Assembly (NCBI GenBank): GCA_025056455.1
Contig: JANWVY010000002.1
Coordinates: forward strand, 172,737-236,736
DNA length: 64,000 bases
DNA from: Bryobacteraceae bacterium
GTDB lineage: Bacteria > Acidobacteriota > Terriglobia > Bryobacterales > Bryobacteraceae
Direction of reading: 5' to 3'
Part shown: piece after piece, positions 36,701 to 44,892 of the stretch
How the letters are laid out: each line of letters begins with the position of its first letter
Numbering within the stretch: the first letter of the stretch is position 1
The notes under the pieces: generated by a model
The model's database searches: none
What the model saw: the letters and a program-made list of their open reading frames with translations, nothing else
Told to the model about the DNA's origin: nothing
Made by a program: the position numbers and the translations under genes

Positions 36701-37137
36701 TTTTGAAGCACGGGAATCTTAATGATGGTGTCGCCTTCAAGGATCTGGCCCGTCGCGGTCGTTTCGGTTTCGAGCAAAGGCGCCGCCCCCGCTACGTTGA
36801 TCGATTCGGTGACGGCTCCAATCTCCAGCTTGACGTCGATCCGTGGCTGCTCGCTGGTTCGCAGAATGATCCCTTCTCGTACGTAACGCTTGAAGCCTTG
36901 CGCCTCGATGGTCAGCCGGTAGTTGCCGGGAATCAGATTCGGCACATAGTAAGTCCCCTCGCTATTGCTTTGGCCCGTGTAGGTGAACTGGGTTTCCGTG
37001 TTCACCACGGTGACCATCGCCCCAGGGATCACCGCACCGGTGGTGTCGGTTAAGGTGCCGACCAGTGTCGCCGTACCCGTAGTTTGCGCAACAAGAGACG
37101 AGGTTGCTAGAAAAACCGCCAGAAACAGACTGCGCAT
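33733..37137 (-). CDS. Oar-like TonB-dependent receptor
   Basis: A 1,134-residue outer-membrane receptor. ATG 37137 is supported by GGGAGG 4-5 nt upstream. Signal peptide MRSLFLAVFLATSSLVAQ. The carboxypeptidase-regulatory-like domain (ATLVGTLTDTTGAVIPGAMV to EAQGFKRYVREG) is followed by a plug-like region with VAGAAPLLETETTATGQI and GYTMDGISGKEPV. The long beta-barrel includes GLFLTVFRSGTNQWHGSAED and NLGLRWSYESPFR and ends in FRLEW, a terminal aromatic. It is intact, unlike the relative at 905-4314. TonB-dependent uptake of a large or complex substrate is inferred from the family; the substrate is unknown. The nearest minus-strand gene is the PepSY protein. Confidence 0.92.
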   Translation of the reverse strand: MRSLFLAVFLATSSLVAQTTGTATLVGTLTDTTGAVIPGAMVTVVNTETQFTYTGQSNSEGTYYVPNLIPGNYRLTIEAQGFKRYVREGIILRTSEQPRIDVKLEIGAVTESINVAGAAPLLETETTATGQILEGDTIIKIPVLQKYAFRILLYLPSTSNINGQHVVGQRERSLGYTMDGISGKEPVRAMVATTNQVMSTSIDALQEVKLFTTGMPAEFGHSAGGLFLTVFRSGTNQWHGSAEDRYIQKVLIHRNRLEQLPRNNPFTYHELSGMMSGPVYIPKLYNGKDKTFWLFGFQRHHEKGGETATVAVPSPEMLAGNFNFGGLNPIFDPATTTFGLSSDCPQAGVPCWTRQPFPNNQVPQSRFDPAVRNFLARNPYTPENNPDRAINRAFGPTNNLIAPTTYRSYRTRFDGKIDQQFSSNHKMFGRYSHVRHRAWRDRWSPEIAWRAYDWRAVPIPIDQRNVVLSDTYTITPTLINEARVGYNRRRGTAFPSTLNQGWARQLGIPNVSDATFPNFQDCNNQSICTSGNTFFRQNNAGLSASQEVGEDMTFQNNLTKVIGRHTAKFGYELIKTRYNSLAPALPSGTYRFGGTDFPFRPNTGNSFAAFLLGSVSNAEFTQALTTWLPRWTSHAFYAQDDWKIFRTVTLNLGLRWSYESPFRTKYGFQSQFDPNAVDPVTGRRGAITHPKGPLASKDLNNFQPRVGVAWQLRPTLVFRSAFGVITQDLMTNGLNQNFEEYFAIASVQAPPGDPRPVFQLSQGPPPIRFNINPDGSAPFTGANFANRSASWFDPNMRMPYIMNWSGGFQWNFSQNWLLETIYQGSRGVRLLNSWDINQIPLDISTDPAVLRTIFQASQNYRPYPHFGAIRHYSNYGDNSYHGVTFRVEKRYSHGLLMNAFYTFSKSLNNGDTDGDVSGITFYNRALEKARANYDIRHRFVSVMTYELPFGKGRPWMNRGGVLNHLAGGWDLAYTQTFQSGPPFTVSFAGSPNLYLPGALRPNLVPGVKPVTENWNIGPHRFPVQAQVPYLNAAAFEYPAQFTPGTMGRNIIEAPGLTWPQFSLSKQWSFYERARFILRWDMNNPFKSPNYGQPNSVFDRQNLANFGRIGTATRGGFSDIGTAQPNHLIVFRLEW

Positions 37138-37318
37138 ATTCCCTCCCAAGTGGCATTTCTGTTTTTGTCCCCGATTTCGAATGGGTCGATTCTATTTAAG
37201 TCAGCCCTACGAAGCAAGCCCAGGGGGAAAAGCCGTCCCCCTTTGTGGTCAGGGCCAGCGCCCGGTCAATCCAGGTCCCCGCCCGGCAGGAAGATCGTTT
37301 GATGGGAAGATAGAAAGG

Positions 37319-38017
37319 ATGCCGGATGGTTTCAAGGACCACGGTGGCGTATACCGAGTGAGGGCTTTCCAAGCCCTGAATTGGCTGGACCACGGATTTG
37401 GCACTCGAAATTCTCCCGCTTTTGACGCGCTGCCCGCGACCCAAGCGAAACAGGTCCACTCGGACCGCGTACTCACCGTGCGCGAAGCATCAACCTGTGC
37501 TGGAGTCGGGGACGCGCTGGTGACCGATCGCCCTGGACTTCGCCTAGCGGTGAGAACTGCTGACTGCATCCCGGTCCTCCTCGTGGACCGAGAAAAACGC
37601 GTGGTGGCGGCGGTTCATGCCGGATGGCGAGGTACGCTCGCTGGCATCGCCCAGCGTACGGTGGAAACGATGACACAAAAGTTTGGTTGCGCTCCGGAAG
37701 ATCTCGAGGCTGCGCTCGGTCCGGGGATCGGGGCCTGCTGCTTTGAGGTCGGGCCAGAAGTCGCGAAGCTGTTCGATCCGCAACAGGAGACAAAGACCCG
37801 TCTTGATTTACACGGGCTGAACCGGCGCCAGCTCATCTCCGCTGGGTTACGGCCTGCCAAGATTCATCTCGTCGGATTGTGCACGCGATGCGCAGAGTCT
37901 GACTTCTACTCCTTCCGGCGGGATGGCGCCCGGGCCGGGCGGATGGTCAGCTCGATCGCCCTGCTCGAGACGCGTACCTCGCTGCAACAGCCCCGGCCAT
38001 GCGAACAAAAAAATTAG
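37319..38017 (+). CDS. pgeF: Multicopper polyphenol oxidase / purine nucleoside phosphorylase (YfiH/PgeF family)
   Basis: A 232-residue cytoplasmic enzyme of the DUF152/YfiH family. The metal ligands are H47 (KQVHSD), C83 (RTADCIP) and H100 (VHAGWRGT). Their spacing (36 and 17) is the same as His71, Cys107 and His124 of E. coli YfiH. The CFEVGPEV and GARAGRM segments complete the family pattern. Members hydrolyse or phosphorolyse purine nucleosides and can correct L-serine misincorporation in peptidoglycan. ATG 37319 has a GAAAGG just upstream; reading frames further upstream are antisense to the receptor. Its stop codon lies inside the glnA terminator hairpin. Confidence 0.9.
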   Translation: MPDGFKDHGGVYRVRAFQALNWLDHGFGTRNSPAFDALPATQAKQVHSDRVLTVREASTCAGVGDALVTDRPGLRLAVRTADCIPVLLVDREKRVVAAVHAGWRGTLAGIAQRTVETMTQKFGCAPEDLEAALGPGIGACCFEVGPEVAKLFDPQQETKTRLDLHGLNRRQLISAGLRPAKIHLVGLCTRCAESDFYSFRRDGARAGRMVSSIALLETRTSLQQPRPCEQKN

Positions 38018-38040
38018 CGCGGAGTGAGAAACTCCGCGCT
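38007..38040 (-). terminator. Intrinsic terminator of glnA
   Basis: A perfect 10-bp stem AGCGCGGAGT / ACTCCGCGCT with loop GAGAA (38016-38040) is followed, on the minus strand, by AATTTTTTT (38007-38015). This is a textbook factor-independent terminator 72 nt beyond the glnA stop at 38112. The stop codon of the convergent plus-strand pgeF gene (38015-38017) lies at its base, and pgeF reads into the stem without its own T run. Confidence 0.85.
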
Positions 38041-38111
38041 GAAGAAGTTCAGTCCAGCGACAGCCCTGAAGACCCTAGGTCTAGAGAACCGCTGGGGGAT
38101 CGATCCACGGG

Positions 38112-39521
38112 CTAAATATCGTAGTACAGCGCAAATTCGTAGGGGTGCGGGCGCAAACGCACCGCATCGGCTTCGTTCTTGCGCTTGTACGCAATATAGG
38201 TCTCGATCAGCTCTTCCGTAAACACATCGCCTTTCAAAAGGAAGGCATGGTCTTCTTCGAGACAGCTCAGAGCCTCTTCCAAGGAAGCTGGCATTGAGGG
38301 AACATTCTTCATCTCCTCCGGCGAAAGATCGTAAATATCCTTATCGAGAGACTCGCCGGGATCGATCTTGTTGATGACGCCGTCCAGTCCCGCCATCAGC
38401 ATCGCGGCAAAAGCCAGATAGGGGTTCGAGGAAGGATCCGGCGGCCGGAACTCGATGCGCTTAGCCTTGGGGCTGGAGCTGTACATGGGGATGCGGACAG
38501 CGGCCGAGCGGTTGCGGCGGGAGTAAGCGAGATTCACTGGCGCTTCATATCCCGGCACCAAGCGCTTATAGCTGTTCGTTGTGGGGGCGATGATCGCCGC
38601 CAGCGCCCGGGCGTGCTTCAGCAGTCCGCCAATGTAGTAGAGCGCCAGCTGGCTTAAGCCAGCGTAGCCATCGCCTGCAAACAACGGCTTGCCGCCCTTC
38701 CACAAGCTCTGGTGTGTGTGCATGCCGCTACCGTTATCCCCAAAGATGGGCTTCGGCATAAAGGTCACGGTTTTGCCATATTGGTAAGCCACATTCCGGA
38801 TGCAATATTTGTAAGTCATCATGTTGTCGGCGGACTTGACGAGCGTATTAAACCGCTGATCAATTTCGCACTGTCCGCCCGTGGCCACCTCGTGATGGTG
38901 ACACTCGATTTCAAGCCCGCATTCCATCATCGTGCGCACCATTTCGGCGCGGAGTTCCTGATAGTGGTCGGTAGGCGGAACTGGGAAGTAGCCCTCTTTG
39001 TAGCGCGGGCGGTAACCGAGGTTGTTTTCGGCACGGCCGGAATTCCACCGCCCCTCCTCGGCATCAATGAAGTAAAAGCCAGAGTGCTGGTTTTGGTCGA
39101 AGCGAATGTTGTCAAAGATGAAGAATTCCGCCTCAGCCCCGAAATAAGCCGTGTCGGCGACTCCCGTATTTTGCAGATAGGCTTCCGCCTTCATAGCGAT
39201 CCAGCGCGGATCACGCTCGTAGTGCTGCCTTGTAATCGGATCGATCGTCGTGCCGATCATCACCAGCGTTTTTTCTTCGAAGAAGGGATCAATGAAAGCG
39301 GTGTTGGGATCTGGAATCAACAGCATGTCGCTTTCGTTGATGGCGGCCCAGCCGCGAATGCTCGAGCCGTCAATCCCGAATCCTTCCTCAAAGGAATCTT
39401 CTGTGAGTTGATCAATCGGATAGGAGACGTGCTGCTGCACGCCCGGCAGGTCTGTGAAACGGATATCTAACTGCTTGATATCGTTCTTCTTAACAAATTC
39501 CAATACTTCTTTTGGAGTCAT
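38112..39521 (-). CDS. glnA: Glutamine synthetase, type I
   Basis: A 469-residue enzyme that makes glutamine from glutamate, ammonia and ATP. The start [22 protein letters not shown] and the signatures [58 protein letters not shown] and NRSAAVRIP are all present. The adenylylation tyrosine is Y397 in [10 protein letters not shown], the exact number used in E. coli, so control by GlnE-type adenylylation is likely. No glnB, glnE or ntr genes are in the window. The gene ends in a strong terminator at 38007-38040. A GAGAGGAAA lies upstream of the ATG. Confidence 0.97.
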   Translation of the reverse strand: MTPKEVLEFVKKNDIKQLDIRFTDLPGVQQHVSYPIDQLTEDSFEEGFGIDGSSIRGWAAINESDMLLIPDPNTAFIDPFFEEKTLVMIGTTIDPITRQHYERDPRWIAMKAEAYLQNTGVADTAYFGAEAEFFIFDNIRFDQNQHSGFYFIDAEEGRWNSGRAENNLGYRPRYKEGYFPVPPTDHYQELRAEMVRTMMECGLEIECHHHEVATGGQCEIDQRFNTLVKSADNMMTYKYCIRNVAYQYGKTVTFMPKPIFGDNGSGMHTHQSLWKGGKPLFAGDGYAGLSQLALYYIGGLLKHARALAAIIAPTTNSYKRLVPGYEAPVNLAYSRRNRSAAVRIPMYSSSPKAKRIEFRPPDPSSNPYLAFAAMLMAGLDGVINKIDPGESLDKDIYDLSPEEMKNVPSMPASLEEALSCLEEDHAFLLKGDVFTEELIETYIAYKRKNEADAVRLRPHPYEFALYYDI

Positions 39522-39861
39522 CAGTGAGATCTTTCCTCTCTCGGGACCGTTTTAGAAACTTGGTCGAAGGGCGCTCGGGCAGCTACCAGCCTCGCGCAGG
39601 TCAGAGTGCACCTGACTGGGGGACCTAACTGTCGCGGGCGTCTCTTGCAACTGGAATAGTAGCGAACCGATTTCACAAGCGTCAAATAGAAAAACGTTAT
39701 GAGCCCGATAGGCCGGACGCCACTCCAAAAACTCCCTTTAGCGGCGTCAGGAGCAAGCGCAAACGCCTTGCGTTGAAGCTGGGCGCGCCTCTTTCCCTGC
39801 GGGCTGGATAGTACAATGAAAAATCTTGCCCAAGCTCTCGCCAATTCGGAAATCAAAAGAA
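39522..39861. other. 340-nt divergent intergenic region, glnA promoter side
   Basis: This space lies between the glnA start (minus) and the outer-membrane barrel gene start (plus). Open frames across it (for example minus 39521-39925) have no family resemblance and overlap both neighbours, so I treat it as non-coding. It should contain two divergent promoters, but I see no convincing sigma-70 or sigma-54 boxes. Confidence 0.4.
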
Positions 39862-40509
39862 ATGAGTCGATTGCTGCTACAGACAGCTTGCCTGCTAGGA
39901 ATTCTTCCAGGCGCCCTTCTGGCACAAAGGTACGAGATCTCGCCCTTGGTTTCTTACCCCCGCTGGGGTCGCGAGGGTTTGGGGTCTCTCAATGAGTCGA
40001 ATAATAAAGACACCGATACGCAGATCCGCGGCCGTCGCGGCTACGGTCTGCGATTGACTTGGAACACACCTGGCTACTACGGCCATGAGGTAGGCTACAT
40101 CCTGAGTGACGCCACAGTCCGGACGGATATTGTCACTACCCAGGGACGAACGACGATCACAACCCGCTACCAGGACGAGGTGAAAGTCCAGCAAGTCTTC
40201 TACAACTTCCTGATGTATATGATGCCCGCCGGCGAGCGCATCCGCCCATTTCTCGCTGTCGGCTTACAGGCTCATCAGTATGGCGCGCCTCGCTTCCCGG
40301 ACAAGGACGTCCGTCAAACACGAAATTACGGGGCCAACTATGGTGGCGGTTTGAAATTCAAAGTAATCGAACACTTCAATCTCCGGCTCGATTTCCGCCA
40401 CTACATCGGCGGTAAGCCGTATGACTTGAAATTTGCCGACCAGCGCTTGGCGGGAGGCGGTCTCATCAGCCAGTTTGAGGGCTCGGCAGGCTTTTCGATC
40501 ACTTTTTAG
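39862..40509 (+). CDS. Outer-membrane beta-barrel protein
   Basis: A 215-residue protein with signal peptide MSRLLLQTACLLGILPGALLA. Alternating strand patterns follow: YEISPLVSYPRWGREGLG, GYGLRLTWNTPGYYGHEVGYILSD, VQQVFYNFLMYMM, IRPFLAVGLQAHQYG, YGANYGGGLKFKVIEHFNLRLDFRHYIGG and the closing GSAGFSITF. The terminal phenylalanine and eight to ten strands indicate an OmpA/OmpX-like small barrel. There is no C-terminal periplasmic domain. It stands between glnA and the DUF3500 gene. Its role cannot be assigned. Confidence 0.75.
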   Translation: MSRLLLQTACLLGILPGALLAQRYEISPLVSYPRWGREGLGSLNESNNKDTDTQIRGRRGYGLRLTWNTPGYYGHEVGYILSDATVRTDIVTTQGRTTITTRYQDEVKVQQVFYNFLMYMMPAGERIRPFLAVGLQAHQYGAPRFPDKDVRQTRNYGANYGGGLKFKVIEHFNLRLDFRHYIGGKPYDLKFADQRLAGGGLISQFEGSAGFSITF

Positions 40510-40590
40510 AACTTTCTGTGGAGGCAATGTTGTTGCAGCTGCCTTGAAAGTGTATTCTTACGGTGAATCAAAAGTCAGAGAATCATAGGT

Positions 40591-41805
40591 ATGTTCATGT
40601 CGCGAGTGTCTCTCATCATCGGCTTCTCTCCGCTCCTTGCAGTGCTCTGTTTTCAGCTCGGGGGCGAAACTCAAGCCGGCCCCTCAAGCCGAGTCTCGAG
40701 ATTCGCGGAAATGTCACGCATGGCGGAGGCCAAGGGGCTGGCGGAGCCCTTCAAAGGCATTACTCGAAATGGTTCTGTGCAAACCGGTCTTTTCCTGATC
40801 CAGTCAACGGGAGTTTCGACGGAGCCCGTTCGCCGGGCAGCGGAGCTTTTCCTCAGGTCACTCGATGCCGAACAGCGCCGCCGAACGCAATTTCCCGTCG
40901 ACGACGAGGAGTGGCGCAAGTGGATGAACCAGCATTTTTATGTGCGGCAGGGAGTCAGTTTTCAGGAGATGACAGAGGCGCAGCGTCAGGCAGCCTTCGG
41001 TCTCTTGCGCGCCTCCCTCAGCGCCAAAGGGTTGAATCTTACGCGTGATATCATGAGGCTCAACCATACGCTCGGCGAGCTGAACCAAAATAACTTTAAC
41101 GAATATGGGGAATGGCTTTATTGGATCACCATCATGGGCCAGCCTTCCGCCACACAACCTTGGGGCTGGCAACTGGATGGCCATCACCTCGTGATCAATT
41201 ACTTTGTGCTGAAAGACCAGGTCGTCATGACCCCTTCCTTCTTCGGCTCCGAACCAGTGATCGCGCGCAGTGGCAAGTATAAAGGCACCTCGGTTTTACA
41301 GGCCGAGCAGGATCAAGGATTAGCGTTTATGCGTTCCTTGCCTGAGGCACAACGTCTACAGGCCACGCTTGAGTTCTCTAAGACAGGAAACAACAACCTG
41401 ACGGAGGCTTTCAAAGACAACGTCGTGCTCGATTACGCCGGTCTTCCAGCCAAGCTCCTCTCTCCCCACCATCAAGAGCAGCTGCTCAGTCTGATCCAGC
41501 TGTACGTCGACAACATGGACTCCGGCCATGCCCGCGTACGGATGCAAGAAGTGCGGCGCCACCTAGAGGAAACTTACTTTGCCTGGATTGGGGGCATTGA
41601 AACCAATAGCGTCTTTTACTATCGAATCCACAGTCCCGTAATCCTGATCGAATTCGACCATCAGAGACCGGTGGCCATGCGCCATTTGGTGGAAGATCCT
41701 CAAGCTCCCTTCCGCGAGCACATTCACGTCGTCATCCGAACGCCAAACGGCAACGACTACGGAAAAGATTTGCTGCGCCAGCATTACGCGCAGTCCAAAC
41801 ACTGA
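40591..41805 (+). CDS. Exported DUF3500 protein
   Basis: A 404-residue secreted protein with an N-terminal signal-like segment ([20 protein letters not shown]). Family landmarks are [12 protein letters not shown] followed by [15 protein letters not shown], the [11 protein letters not shown] segment, and the C-terminal [14 protein letters not shown] and [23 protein letters not shown]. Several conserved histidines (DGHH, HQ, HIH) suggest a metal or haem site. The function of DUF3500 is not established. The gene ends 10 bp before the convergent S46 peptidase. Confidence 0.88.
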   Translation: MFMSRVSLIIGFSPLLAVLCFQLGGETQAGPSSRVSRFAEMSRMAEAKGLAEPFKGITRNGSVQTGLFLIQSTGVSTEPVRRAAELFLRSLDAEQRRRTQFPVDDEEWRKWMNQHFYVRQGVSFQEMTEAQRQAAFGLLRASLSAKGLNLTRDIMRLNHTLGELNQNNFNEYGEWLYWITIMGQPSATQPWGWQLDGHHLVINYFVLKDQVVMTPSFFGSEPVIARSGKYKGTSVLQAEQDQGLAFMRSLPEAQRLQATLEFSKTGNNNLTEAFKDNVVLDYAGLPAKLLSPHHQEQLLSLIQLYVDNMDSGHARVRMQEVRRHLEETYFAWIGGIETNSVFYYRIHSPVILIEFDHQRPVAMRHLVEDPQAPFREHIHVVIRTPNGNDYGKDLLRQHYAQSKH

Positions 41806-41815
41806 CCAGCTCAGG

Positions 41816-43882
41816 CTAACTGCCTGAACTTTGCCGGATCTCCTCCAGAAGGCGTCTGGCGTCATAGATTTTCTCAAGCGCCTCGATCACAGCCGTGCTA
41901 TCCACCGCGACAGCGCGGTTCACTGCAGAATCGAAACCAAAATTCCCGCCCAAGGAATGGATGTTGCCGTCGAAGATCAGCCCAACAATTTCCCTTTTGC
42001 GATTGATCACAGGAGAGCCCGAGTTGCCTCCCACGATGTCGTTGGTGGTGACGAAATTAAAATGCGTTTCCAAGTTCAGTTGATTTCGCGCCTTCAACCA
42101 GCTGTCGGGAAGCGCAAAAGGTTCGCTCCCGGTGTGTCGCTCGAAAACCCCACCCAAGGTTGTGAACGGCGGAATGGGTTTGCCGTTTTCCACCCAGCCT
42201 TTGACGGAGCCGTAGGAGAGCCGCAGCGTAAAGGTCGCGTCGGGATAGATCGACGTTCCGTAAACGGCAAAACGGGCCTTCGCTAGCTTTTCGGCGAGGC
42301 TTTTCTGGGGGGACTCGACTTGCTCTTCATACTCCTTTCGCACGCGGCGCGAGAGCGCATCGAGCTTTGAAGCGAAGGCAATCATTGGATCATTCAGAGA
42401 ATCTAAAGCAGGCTTGCCTGCTTCCAGAAGCCGTTTGCGCACGTTCACGTCATCTAGGCGCGTCCCTTGAATCAAAGCCGTCGCCACTTCGCGTGGAGAT
42501 TTGCGTCCGAGAATCATCCGCACGTCCGGGTCATCCGGCCCGAGCGCCTCCACCATTTTGGTAAAAGAAAACGTCATTTTCTCGATTTCGAGCTCTTTGT
42601 GGATCGGCGCGGGACTTAGAATCAACTGGCGCAGCTGGGGCAACCGGGCGTCGGTATATTCCTCAAGGCGTTTCTCGTTGGGCTTGGCTAGTTCTTCCGC
42701 TAGGCGTAGCAGATGGCGGGCTTGCAGAAAGAGCGTACTGCGATAACCATTCGCGCTGTTCAGGTATAGGTTGCGGAGGAACAGCGCCCGCTCCTTCTCC
42801 ACCACCTTCTCCATGTCTCGCCAAACAGACCCCATCTCTTTTGCTAGTTTTGGATTGGCGAGGACACGCCGCTGGAAATCCTTCTCTCGGGCGCGTAGTT
42901 GTTCAAAAAAAGATTTCGACAGGAGGGCAGCATGTTCGCCGCGGTTGGCCTTCAAGCTGTTTTCCACTTGCAAGAGATAGGCTTGAGAGATGCGTTTTTG
43001 TTCCGGCCCGCGTTGCTGAAACTGCGTCAGGTTGCCTCGCAGCTCGCTGAGAACCATCACGATGTAGGGGCGAACAAAATCTCGATCAAGCTCAAGTTGC
43101 GCGATCGTGAGCTGACGGTCGGTTCCGCCCGGATGTCCGGACACAAATGTCAGATCTCCCTCCCGAACGCCAGTCGATGACCAAGGAAAATAATGAGGCG
43201 TTGAAGCCGGCTTACCTTGATCGTAGGCCCGCAGGAACGTGACATCCAAGTTGTAGCGCGGAAACATGAAGTTATCCGGATCACCCCCAAAAAAAGCGAT
43301 CGCGACCTCAGGGGCGAAGACAAGCCGGAGGTCTTGGAAACGCCGGTAACGGTAAAGTTCGTAGCGCCCGCCGCCATAGAGCGTAACAACATCGCAGCGC
43401 ACCTGCTCAGAGGTGGCGCACTCCTTTTCGAGTTTGGCAAATTCGGCTTTGCGCGCTTCGTTGGCCTTTTGATCCGAAAGCCCGGCCGTGGCTTTGCGAA
43501 TGCGGGCGGTGACATCAGTGATCTCAACCAGCTGGTTGGCCTCAAAATTCGGGCAACGGATTTCATCTCCCTCAATGCGGGCCAGATAGCCCGATTGAAT
43601 GTAGTTTTTTTGCGGCGTCGAAAGCGCCTCGAGACACTGCGTTGCGCAGTGATGGTTGGTCATGATGAGACCGTGAGGGGAAACGAAACTGGCCGAGCAG
43701 CCAAAAGCCAAACGCACGGAGCTGAGCCTGACGCTCTCAAGCCACGCTTCCGTCGGCAAGAAGCCGTATTGCGCCTTGACCTTCTGGCTGGGGAAATTGT
43801 TCAACAGCCACATGCCCTCTTCTGCCTGGACTCGAGAAAGTACGGCCCAAACAACCAAAAAAACAAGTTTGCCGAGCATCAT
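41816..43882 (-). CDS. S46-family dipeptidyl-peptidase
   Basis: A 688-residue exported serine exopeptidase of the DPP7/DPP11 family that removes dipeptides in the periplasm. After the signal peptide come the family start EEGMWLLNNFP, the catalytic histidine of TNHHCA (H78), an AFFGGDPDNFMFPRYNLDVTF segment expected to carry the aspartate, and the nucleophile S621 in GGNSGSPVINRKREIVGLIFDG. The long helical insert (about residues 330-560) is characteristic. The P1 specificity residue cannot be assigned with confidence. The ATG at 43882 is followed by a second ATG at 43879 that has better spacing from AAGGAA. It is divergent from larE. Confidence 0.94.
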   Translation of the reverse strand: MMLGKLVFLVVWAVLSRVQAEEGMWLLNNFPSQKVKAQYGFLPTEAWLESVRLSSVRLAFGCSASFVSPHGLIMTNHHCATQCLEALSTPQKNYIQSGYLARIEGDEIRCPNFEANQLVEITDVTARIRKATAGLSDQKANEARKAEFAKLEKECATSEQVRCDVVTLYGGGRYELYRYRRFQDLRLVFAPEVAIAFFGGDPDNFMFPRYNLDVTFLRAYDQGKPASTPHYFPWSSTGVREGDLTFVSGHPGGTDRQLTIAQLELDRDFVRPYIVMVLSELRGNLTQFQQRGPEQKRISQAYLLQVENSLKANRGEHAALLSKSFFEQLRAREKDFQRRVLANPKLAKEMGSVWRDMEKVVEKERALFLRNLYLNSANGYRSTLFLQARHLLRLAEELAKPNEKRLEEYTDARLPQLRQLILSPAPIHKELEIEKMTFSFTKMVEALGPDDPDVRMILGRKSPREVATALIQGTRLDDVNVRKRLLEAGKPALDSLNDPMIAFASKLDALSRRVRKEYEEQVESPQKSLAEKLAKARFAVYGTSIYPDATFTLRLSYGSVKGWVENGKPIPPFTTLGGVFERHTGSEPFALPDSWLKARNQLNLETHFNFVTTNDIVGGNSGSPVINRKREIVGLIFDGNIHSLGGNFGFDSAVNRAVAVDSTAVIEALEKIYDARRLLEEIRQSSGS

Positions 43883-43976
43883 TTCCTTCTAAGGATAGCC
43901 AACCAGCCGGCCCGAGGTTTCCCGCGCGGCCCCGACAAACGCCCAGCGCTGCTACCGTTGATATACTCGAAAGGGA

Positions 43977-44843
43977 ATGGCCGTTCTTGTCTCTTTGGGA
44001 AATTCCGCACCCGTTGACCGGGCGCGCTTGCTCGAAAAACAAGAGCAGCTGTTTGAAAATCTCCGTTCCTTAGGCCAGGTTCTGGTGGCTTATTCCGGCG
44101 GCGCCGATTCGGCCTATTTGGGTTGGGCGGCCCATCAGGTCCTTGGCGAGGGCTGCTTGCTGATCACGGCCGACTCCGCCTCACTCCCCCAATCCCACAA
44201 ACGGGACGCCGAAGAATTCGCTCGACGTTTTGGCATCCGCCACGAGTATATTCGCACCTACGAGTTCGATAACCCCAACTACGTGGCGAACAACCCGGAC
44301 CGCTGCTTTCACTGCAAGGACGAGCTGTTCCGGCGGATGGAAGAGGTGGGCCGTGAAAAAAAAGTCAAGCACATTGTCTATGGCGTAAATCTGGATGACC
44401 TCAGAGATTACCGCCCCGGCCAGCAAGCCGCCAAACTGCACCAGGTAAAGGCCCCCCTCGTTGAGGCGCAGCTGACCAAGGCCGAAATTCGAGAGCTCTC
44501 GCGAATGGCGGGTTTGCCAACTTGGGACCGGCCGGCTTCGGCCTGCCTCAGTTCGCGCGTTCCTTACGGAACAGCGGTCACAGCGCAAATTGTCCACACG
44601 GTGGACGCGGCCGAAGACGCTCTCCGTTCGCTTGGCTTCCGCCAGTTCCGCGTTCGTTTCCACGACAAACTGGCGCGGATTGAAATAGCCCGGGAGGAAC
44701 TGCCCAAGGCGCTCGATCTCGCTGTTTGCGACCGCCTTGTGGCCCTCTTCAAACCGCTCGGGTTTCTTTACGTGACACTGGATCTTGAGGGCTATCGCCA
44801 GGGGTCCATGAATGAAGTCTTAGGACTCGGCAAAAACGCGTGA
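43977..44843 (+). CDS. larE: ATP-dependent sulfur transferase LarE-type
   Basis: A 288-residue PP-loop enzyme that adenylates and then sulfurates the pyridinium dicarboxylate precursor of the nickel-pincer cofactor used by lactate racemase and related enzymes. The PP-loop is SGGADS (residues 40-45). Cysteines C110 and C113 (DRCFHCKDE) and C190 (SACLSSRVPYG) form the CxxC plus C set of the [4Fe-4S]-dependent LarE class, as opposed to the single sacrificial cysteine of the Lactobacillus type. No larB, larC or larA is in the window. The ABC permease follows after 49 nt. Confidence 0.9.
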   Translation: MAVLVSLGNSAPVDRARLLEKQEQLFENLRSLGQVLVAYSGGADSAYLGWAAHQVLGEGCLLITADSASLPQSHKRDAEEFARRFGIRHEYIRTYEFDNPNYVANNPDRCFHCKDELFRRMEEVGREKKVKHIVYGVNLDDLRDYRPGQQAAKLHQVKAPLVEAQLTKAEIRELSRMAGLPTWDRPASACLSSRVPYGTAVTAQIVHTVDAAEDALRSLGFRQFRVRFHDKLARIEIAREELPKALDLAVCDRLVALFKPLGFLYVTLDLEGYRQGSMNEVLGLGKNA

Positions 44844-44892
44844 ACATACCCGACACTGCGGAATGTTTTCCAGCCGGTCCAGCTAGCGGGTC

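Noticed and set aside
39521-39925. A 134-codon minus-strand frame upstream of glnA
   Set aside because: It overlaps the start of the beta-barrel gene and shows no recognisable family; it is treated as promoter sequence.
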